DNA of 64,000 nt from Dickeya lacustris (GTDB taxonomy: Bacteria > Pseudomonadota > Gammaproteobacteria > Enterobacterales > Enterobacteriaceae), in NCBI RefSeq assembly GCF_029635795.1, contig NZ_CP114280.1, positions 4,303,774 to 4,367,773 of the forward strand, in the 5' to 3' direction. The stretch's first letter is position 1. Each line of letters starts with the position of its first letter. Below are positions 57,763-64,000 of this stretch, in pieces. Position numbers and translations under genes: made by a program. The notes below the pieces were generated by a model. It ran no database searches, was not told the origin of the DNA, and saw nothing but the letters and a program-made list of their open reading frames with translations.

Positions 57763-59208
57763 ATGAACACCACTTCCGCTGATTCTGATGTGTTAAACCC
57801 GGCACAAAACCTGACGGATTTTTTTGTGCTGGAGCGCGCGTTGGGCTTTCATGATCAAACCTTCCCGCCAGCCTGTTATAGCTATGGTTGCGCCTTGCCA
57901 GCTATCGTGTATGACGAGTGCGGTGAACCCACTAGCGGGTTTCGCCTCACCACCAGCCCGGCCGGGGCGAAGGTAACGCTGATTACACCTCTGGTGCCGC
58001 TTGAGAGCGCACCTATCGCGCACTATATCCACACGGCGATAACGCATTCCGATGAGGCCATCACGCTTGAGTCAATACCGACCAAGACCGCGCTGTGGCT
58101 GTGTTTTGCACCGGGCAATCAAGGGGCATCTGCACCGATTGCGTTTGAGAATGGGCAAATTGCACTGACGCACGCGCAAGGGGTCGTCTTAACCGATGCA
58201 ATCCAGGGGACGCCGGGGCGCGCTTTTCTGCTGGCGAAAACCGCTTTTACGGTCTTCGCCAGGGTAACGGTAAGCTTGCAGGCCAACTGGCATGATGTGC
58301 TGGTGCAGGCTATCCGTCAGCAAGCCCGCACACCGGAGGCAGTCAGCGCGCTGCTGTACCAGCAAATAGAGGCGCAGGTCATCGTGCCGGTGTTGCAGTG
58401 CGAGAATGCACCGTCGTGGCAGACACAGCAGAAGGCCAACGACGCGGTGATAAAACAGCTCACGCCGATGATAGTCAACACGCTAAAAAACGTGACCACC
58501 GTCGAAGACGTCCCCCAGGATCTGAGTTATCGCGTCACATATAGTGACAGCTATCCTCAAGAGTACCTGCTGGAGCAGTCATACGACATGGCCGTGCTGT
58601 TGCGTGATATACCGGCGGCAACCCTGATTTCGTTTACGCCATTGCCGTTGCCGGAGCCGACACCGGACAAACCGACAGAAAAACACACTTGCCGCTTCTC
58701 GCTCGGTTTCAATGCCGCCACGTACCGGATTTTGTCGATAGAGTTGGCCTGGCGCGATCGTAAAAAAGCGATGCAGTGGCCCAGCTTTCCGGCGCTCACG
58801 CTGGAAGCCGAGGGCGACGTGGATGACATCAACGTCACGGTGACGTTTGCCGATTACAGCAAATTCTCCGCCAGACTTGCATGGGCGGAAAATGTCACGC
58901 TGTCGCCGCAGGATATTGGCCTGTATACCGTGGTGTTTAATGCGGAAAAACTGCAATCTGAATTCAAGAGTATTTCCGGCTCGGCCACCTATTATTCAGA
59001 AAACCAAAAAATAAAACTGTCGTTTAGTTTTTCGTTTGCTAATCAGCAGTGGAAAATCGCATGGCCAATTAACATCGCCTCTCAGGAATGGAATGGCTGG
59101 GTTGAATATCGCTGGCAAGGGAAAACATCAGCATTTATATCAAAGAATTATGATTCAGGTGTGCAGAAATCAATAGTGCCTGATATTGAACTGAAATATA
59201 TAAAATAA
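57763..59208 (+). CDS. Unknown beta-rich protein, third gene of the cluster
   Basis: 481 residues, starting MNTTSADSDVLNPAQ. Not recognised. Residues 35-60 (YSYGCALPAIVYDECGEPTS) and a central RQQARTPEAVSALLYQQIEAQV helix stand out. The C-terminal half alternates strands with YRILSIELAWRDRKK, INVTVTFADYS and WNGWVEYRWQGKTS, similar in rhythm to the C-terminus of the preceding protein. No export signal. It begins 14 bases after the previous stop. Confidence 0.65.
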   Translation: MNTTSADSDVLNPAQNLTDFFVLERALGFHDQTFPPACYSYGCALPAIVYDECGEPTSGFRLTTSPAGAKVTLITPLVPLESAPIAHYIHTAITHSDEAITLESIPTKTALWLCFAPGNQGASAPIAFENGQIALTHAQGVVLTDAIQGTPGRAFLLAKTAFTVFARVTVSLQANWHDVLVQAIRQQARTPEAVSALLYQQIEAQVIVPVLQCENAPSWQTQQKANDAVIKQLTPMIVNTLKNVTTVEDVPQDLSYRVTYSDSYPQEYLLEQSYDMAVLLRDIPAATLISFTPLPLPEPTPDKPTEKHTCRFSLGFNAATYRILSIELAWRDRKKAMQWPSFPALTLEAEGDVDDINVTVTFADYSKFSARLAWAENVTLSPQDIGLYTVVFNAEKLQSEFKSISGSATYYSENQKIKLSFSFSFANQQWKIAWPINIASQEWNGWVEYRWQGKTSAFISKNYDSGVQKSIVPDIELKYIK

Positions 59209-59247
59209 CTTTCGTGAATGGTTTTTATTGATTAAGAGGAAGACACT

Positions 59248-61395
59248 ATGTTGAATACCGCCATACAACAGGCAATTAAAATCAAAACCAGCGCGTATCC
59301 GGGTATTTCCGAATATGCCTACACCTGCTACGGTGACAGTGGCGATAAAAATACGTTCTATATTGTTCCCGAAATTCCGGTTTTTTCTGCACAGGATAAA
59401 AAACCGAATTTTATGTTTTATAAATACCGTAGTGAAGATCAGCAGGGCGGCTATACCCAGTTTACAATTCAATTACCACAACCGACAGACGACATTAAAG
59501 ATCAGATAAAAGGCATTCTGTATAAAGACATTCAGCCACAATTAACCGCACGCTCCAGACTGATCGTACAATATGTGCAGGCCGATCTTGCCTATACGGC
59601 TGACCCGGAAAGCAAAGAAAAACAGGATGCCATGAATAAAGCTCTGAGCAACACGGGGCTAAGTCAAGAACAGGCGCAAAAATATGTCAGCCTGTATGAC
59701 CCTAAAGCGGGCGACGCACAATTCCTGGAAAGTTTAATGCCGGATGGCACGCAGCACATTAAATTACTCACACCGCGTTACACCTCTGCACAGGCCACAT
59801 TAATTCTTGATGACAACAAAGCGTTTTATCGGCAAATGCCAGCACCGTTGTCACCCTCAGGCCTTGGCGATAACAACACCGTATTTAGCCTGTCGTTGAC
59901 CGGTCAAGGGGCCACGTTATTCGAACAGGTATTAAAAGGCACCGATAATAACGCCAGCGTGGGGATTCGTTTTGCGCTGGGGTTAGATGCCTCGCTCAAT
60001 GCGGCAACGGTTACAGTGACATACAACAGCAAAAAAACCAAAGAGGTGACGCAAACCATCAGCAAGCATACCTGGTCGGCAGATGAAAAAAATATTACCC
60101 GAAAATATTATGAATCGGGTGCGATTAAAATTGATGTACAGACCGGATTAAGTGCCGCCGAAATGGGCATGAGCCAGCAAGATTACAATAGCTGGAAAAG
60201 TTCGCTGACGGAGTGGGGGCAAAAACAGGTCGAGCAGATATTAACCAGCCAGACCGGTCTGGATATGAGTCTCGACTTACTGAATGACGCTGGTGGATTT
60301 GATAAATTTCAGGAAAGCCTCGAGAGTACACAAGATTTTACCCGCGTATACACAGAAAACTCGATAGTGCCGTTTATGATTTTCCCGCAGGCGCAATTAC
60401 CGTCCATTCGCGCGATTGTGGGAGAGAAAAATCTCGATCAATACTTTAAAGAATACGATCTGAACGATCCATTCTATCAATATATTCAACCTGAGTTCTA
60501 CGTTTCTCAGGATTTGAAAAAATACAATATCGAAAACATTGTGGTCACGGCAAAATATGATGACAACAATGTCAGTACGCTGGTGTTTGACCAGAAAGAT
60601 GCCTCATCGAAAAAAACCAACAAATGGTACATTGATAAAAAACTGGGCCGTACCTATAGCTACAGTTATCAGGTCAATTTCTCCGGCCTGCATGCCAAGC
60701 CCTATCTTTCTGGTAAAATAGAGGTCGTAGACAGTCTGGTGCAAAGTATTAATACGGCACAATGCGGTATTGTCTATGCACAAATTGATGCTCTGCTTTA
60801 CGATCAAGGCTGGCAAAAATTCAGTCAGGTGGTGGTAAAAACCCAGTATTCCGATCCGGCGAATAAAATTGAGCTGAAGAGTGATACGCAGGTGCTTTCT
60901 CCTGCCAATCCGCCGCAACCCTTTATTTACCCTGTCGGTATGACGCCGGTGAACCCTATCTATTTCTCGGCAGATTATTACACCAAAGACGGTAGCAACT
61001 TTACGTACATTCCGGTAGGTATTGAAACCAGCCCACAATTGCCGGGCTATGGTGCGACGCGGGCGAACCAAATTCAGATATTTAATGCGCTGCCTAAAAC
61101 ACAAACCTACACCATATTGTTTATTTTGCAGTCAAAAGATGTGTTAGTGATAAGCCTGGATATGACGGTGAATTACAAGGCGTATAAATTCCAGCAAACA
61201 CAATCTATTAATCTTGAAGAGTCAGAATTGGGTAGCGGTACGATAAAGAGATCGCTCAGTTTCGGCCTGTTACCGGATGGATGTGATGATATTCCTGAAA
61301 TCAGTTACAGCGGTATCGTGGTTTATAGCGGAGATAAGGAACCGCAGGTACTTTCCGGCACCCCAACCAGTGGGTCGGTTATTATAAAATGCTGA
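59248..61395 (+). CDS. Unknown repeat-containing beta-rich protein A (fourth gene)
   Basis: 715 residues. A strong site (AAGAGGAAGAC) precedes ATG 59248. The N-terminus (YTCYGDSGDKNTFYIVPEIPV, KPNFMFYKYRSEDQQGGYTQF) aligns with the N-terminus of the gene starting at 63387, so the two are paralogues. Later it contains modules VVVTAKYDDNNVSTLVF / YSYSYQVNFSG and VVVKTQYSDPANKIELK / YFSADYYTKDG, that is, tandem copies of one beta domain. It has no signal peptide. I cannot assign a function. Confidence 0.7.
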   Translation: MLNTAIQQAIKIKTSAYPGISEYAYTCYGDSGDKNTFYIVPEIPVFSAQDKKPNFMFYKYRSEDQQGGYTQFTIQLPQPTDDIKDQIKGILYKDIQPQLTARSRLIVQYVQADLAYTADPESKEKQDAMNKALSNTGLSQEQAQKYVSLYDPKAGDAQFLESLMPDGTQHIKLLTPRYTSAQATLILDDNKAFYRQMPAPLSPSGLGDNNTVFSLSLTGQGATLFEQVLKGTDNNASVGIRFALGLDASLNAATVTVTYNSKKTKEVTQTISKHTWSADEKNITRKYYESGAIKIDVQTGLSAAEMGMSQQDYNSWKSSLTEWGQKQVEQILTSQTGLDMSLDLLNDAGGFDKFQESLESTQDFTRVYTENSIVPFMIFPQAQLPSIRAIVGEKNLDQYFKEYDLNDPFYQYIQPEFYVSQDLKKYNIENIVVTAKYDDNNVSTLVFDQKDASSKKTNKWYIDKKLGRTYSYSYQVNFSGLHAKPYLSGKIEVVDSLVQSINTAQCGIVYAQIDALLYDQGWQKFSQVVVKTQYSDPANKIELKSDTQVLSPANPPQPFIYPVGMTPVNPIYFSADYYTKDGSNFTYIPVGIETSPQLPGYGATRANQIQIFNALPKTQTYTILFILQSKDVLVISLDMTVNYKAYKFQQTQSINLEESELGSGTIKRSLSFGLLPDGCDDIPEISYSGIVVYSGDKEPQVLSGTPTSGSVIIKC

Positions 61396-61568
61396 GAGTA
61401 GACCAACGTTAATGTATCGAACACGGGCTCTTTGACGTGTATAAACAGGTCGCGGGGCAATGGATAAAAATTGCCCCTGCACCTGCATATTATTAATAAC
61501 GACATCACCAGTCAGGTGTGTTTTTCGATTGTAGCGAGTGATTCATTATCCTTGCAGAGGAGCCCATT

Positions 61569-63377
61569 ATGGATGAAGACAATAGTAAACAGGATATCTG
61601 TTTTATTAATGCATCATTGGGCAGCCATGTTTATTATTATTGTGCGGCTACGCCGAAAATAGTGACGCGTGATAATCAGCCTTGTGTGCAATATCAGGTA
61701 TTCAGGAATAATGCACAGCCCGATCAATACTACGCTATTCTTTCACTGCAAACGCAATTGCCGATAAGCCTGACTGATGCGCAATATGCCGCACGCCATG
61801 ATACGGATATTCCGGCCGATGCCACACTGCTGCCTTTGCCGGTGATGGCCAGCACCGCCACGCTCAGTATTCCTGGCATCATGAACGCGAATATTCATAA
61901 TACGTCTCTTGGCAATAGCCAGTTTTGCTACATGATGGTGAGCCTGACACAGGCGCAGGATATTGAACGGCTTGCCGCATTACTCAAAACGCCGCAAGCG
62001 GTGCCAATGGCGGTAAGCTATAAAATAGATTATTTACAACAGCTCCCCCCTTCAACATTTGAACTGAATGCGCAATGGCAGCGGGTTTATGATTATCTGA
62101 AAACGAATGTCGGTTTTAATGCCCTGATATTCTCCGTCGATATTGAACATATCTCGGAAACCTTGCTGGAGCAGCGACTTGTCACTATTCAATCCACGGA
62201 CATCGACCCGCAAAGCCATGTCAAAGAGGCCGGGCTTGAGCTGACAAAAATTCTGATGGTCAATTTTTTCACGCCGGTATTTGGCAAGGTAAATACCGGC
62301 GCCGAGCCGCGCTTTGGTTTTTATTTACAGCAAGTGTCTATCGAGGATATTGAGCAACGCACCCTGAGTGCCCGTATTGCCCAAACAAGCGTTGTCCGGC
62401 GTTCTTTTTATCCTCAGGCATTATTTGCCAGCTTGATCGGCAATAGCCACTATTCAGCGGAAGATATCATCAGTTTCCACACGCTGGAGGATGCGTTTTT
62501 CGCCTATCGCACGGTGAGCGCACAACTGCTGACCCCTCAGCTTGATGCGAATATTAAATTCGTTGTGCTGAACATGACCTACGGCACAACAACACAGTCA
62601 TTGGTCTTTTCAGCCAGTAAATATGGCCCACAGAAATTTATTGCGCCGAGTATGATTGACCCGGTGACAAAACGCATGATTTGGCCGGTGGAATATTCAT
62701 TTACGCTGAATTTTAATCACCCGATAGGGGGTGTCACTAATGTCACGTCGGCGAAAATGTCCACCGCAATGACGGAGCTTTATCTTGATGTTGAATCGTT
62801 ATATAGCCGCTATCATTTTATGATTCACGCAGCAAAAGATTTTGACTGGCAGTGGTATAGCGCTATTTTCGTTAAAATTGTCTGTTACCAGATTAATAAT
62901 GCCGATAATCATTTTGCAAAAAGTCTGTTAATCAGTCGTGATAATCCGAGTGATGAATATGAATTGATGTTGCCGGAGCCGGAAGGTTATCAATTCGAGG
63001 TGTTTAAAGAGTACAGCGTGGCGGACAATGCGGCACATATTGCTGCGAAAATACATGAGCCGACCAGCCAGGATATTACGCTGTTCTCCCGGTTATATAA
63101 ACAACGTCAGTTATTGATCGTGGCCGGATTTAACTGGGAGGAGATCGATCAAGTTATCGTGACGGCAAGTTATTTGGCTTCGCCCTCACAGACATTGAAA
63201 CAGGACTTTGTGTTTTCGCAAGAGAGCCCTGCCGATGCATTATTCAGTGCCGACCAACCGGATACCGAAATGACGTCGGTGGATTTAGATATTCTTATTG
63301 TAGATAAACAAGGTCAGGTTCATCCCAAAAACATTTCTACCGATGCTGACAGCATTGATATTGCTAACCTGTATTGA
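61569..63377 (+). CDS. Unknown repeat-containing beta-rich protein B (fifth gene)
   Basis: 602 residues, with GAGGAG before ATG 61569. It shares with protein A the late module pattern (IDQVIVTASYLASPSQTLKQDF, VDLDILIVDKQGQVH) and a helix-strand segment around residue 185 (VGFNALIFSVDIEHISETLLEQ) in a position similar to the middle of protein A. The N-terminus (ASLGSHVYYYCAATPKIVTRD) looks like a shortened version of the paralogues. Not recognised. It lies 174 bases after gene four and nine bases before the next one. Confidence 0.65.
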   Translation: MDEDNSKQDICFINASLGSHVYYYCAATPKIVTRDNQPCVQYQVFRNNAQPDQYYAILSLQTQLPISLTDAQYAARHDTDIPADATLLPLPVMASTATLSIPGIMNANIHNTSLGNSQFCYMMVSLTQAQDIERLAALLKTPQAVPMAVSYKIDYLQQLPPSTFELNAQWQRVYDYLKTNVGFNALIFSVDIEHISETLLEQRLVTIQSTDIDPQSHVKEAGLELTKILMVNFFTPVFGKVNTGAEPRFGFYLQQVSIEDIEQRTLSARIAQTSVVRRSFYPQALFASLIGNSHYSAEDIISFHTLEDAFFAYRTVSAQLLTPQLDANIKFVVLNMTYGTTTQSLVFSASKYGPQKFIAPSMIDPVTKRMIWPVEYSFTLNFNHPIGGVTNVTSAKMSTAMTELYLDVESLYSRYHFMIHAAKDFDWQWYSAIFVKIVCYQINNADNHFAKSLLISRDNPSDEYELMLPEPEGYQFEVFKEYSVADNAAHIAAKIHEPTSQDITLFSRLYKQRQLLIVAGFNWEEIDQVIVTASYLASPSQTLKQDFVFSQESPADALFSADQPDTEMTSVDLDILIVDKQGQVHPKNISTDADSIDIANLY

Positions 63378-63386
63378 GGAGACGTC

Positions 63387-64000
63387 ATGTTATTACTGAG
63401 AGAAAAGACCGCGACTATCAATAACATTACCTTTTTTGCCGATGACTCGGATGAAAATCAATTCTGGTATATGCCGGGCGATCTGCATATTGCGCAAAAA
63501 GATAAAAAACCGGTGTTCTCGCTAATTAAATACACCGGCGACGGGACAAACCAGCAAGGCGGCTATCTTAATTTCGAGGTAAATACCGCGCTGGATGAAA
63601 CCACGCTGAACAGTGCGTTTCGTACCTATCTCAATCAGATGAAAATCGCTGCCCCGCAAGCCAGAAAAGCCCCGGTTCCTTTTGATAGCGGCACGGTCGA
63701 TTTCTTTGTGCTGGATGTAAAAAACGGCAATGGGCAATTGATTAGCGCCCAGAGCCCGAGTCTGTTTGGTAATAACTCGGCGATTTTCAGCGCCAAACTG
63801 ACCCCTGAACAGGCGGTTATTCTGGAGGCGGCGTTTAATCAGGCGCAGGCACCGGCAGCGGTGGCCTATAACCTGACCTATACCGGTATTACACCGGCGC
63901 TGAAGGTGGAGGTCAAAGCCGAGTTTGACAGTATCTATAAGGAGTTTGGTGCTAAATTCGGCATCAATATTCCCATACCGGTAGAAACCCCGGCCAGTTT
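63387..64000 (+). CDS. Unknown protein C, paralogue of protein A (runs off the window)
   Basis: The frame is open from ATG 63387 (MLLLREKTATINNITFFAD), with GAGGAG upstream, to the end of the window; about 204 residues are visible. The first 70 residues (FWYMPGDLHIAQKDKKPVFSLI, KYTGDGTNQQGGYLNF) align with FYIVPEIPVFSAQDKKP and KYRSEDQQGGYTQF of the gene at 59248. The remainder is not visible. This shows that the cluster continues beyond the window. Confidence 0.75.
   Translation, partial: MLLLREKTATINNITFFADDSDENQFWYMPGDLHIAQKDKKPVFSLIKYTGDGTNQQGGYLNFEVNTALDETTLNSAFRTYLNQMKIAAPQARKAPVPFDSGTVDFFVLDVKNGNGQLISAQSPSLFGNNSAIFSAKLTPEQAVILEAAFNQAQAPAAVAYNLTYTGITPALKVEVKAEFDSIYKEFGAKFGINIPIPVETPAS

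Overview
The window looks like chromosome of a plant-associated enterobacterium, most likely Dickeya or a close relative in the Pectobacteriaceae. The pointers are a BgxA-type family 3 beta-glucosidase, enterobacterial moeA-moeB, maeA, cdd, yohJ-yohK and bioA/bioBFCD-uvrB, and the mtfA/tRNA-Asn/tRNA-Ser neighbourhood. The genus call is inference from gene content; no database search was possible.

Layout. 1-9150 is an accessory block of small regulators and oxidoreductases. Several are broken: a headless LysR gene, an SDR gene with its middle deleted, and an acrylyl-CoA-reductase-like gene with a one-base frameshift. 9443-16394 is a decayed integrative island at tRNA-Asn. It has duplicated tRNA-end/terminator sequence at both sides, an IS630 copy, an AT-rich pair of genes (one fusing two apparent actinoporin-like domains to a PI-PLC X domain), a degenerate IS3 copy, and an integrase whose catalytic end was removed by that IS3 insertion. 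mtfA and tRNA-Ser(CGA) follow. 17903-23364 holds two tandem copies of a phage tail module (gp17-like protein plus tail fibre) with identical ends and different receptor-binding middles.

23466-36370 is mostly core: a WrbA-like flavoprotein, a glycosyltransferase with TPRs, a thioesterase, moeB, moeA, maeA, cdd, yohK, yohJ, bgxA, a DUF2269-like membrane protein and a possible UDG-superfamily protein. 37465-44708 is a compact five-gene leftward operon (T-hemolysin/GNAT-like protein, AMP ligase, TauD-like oxygenase, AurF-like diiron oxygenase, MFS exporter) with an AraC regulator. It looks like a small-molecule biosynthetic cluster. One copy of the same IS5-family element interrupts the regulator and another sits just before the first gene. 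46052-53754 is the biotin locus with a BirA operator, then uvrB with SOS and DnaA sites.

54311 to the right edge is the most unusual part: six large co-directional genes with no recognisable secretion signal. The first ends in an intein/Hedgehog-like Hint domain. The next five look beta-rich, and at least three of them appear to be paralogues built from a shared repeated module. I do not recognise this system. Degenerate tandem repeats with 13-18 bp periods recur in many intergenic gaps.
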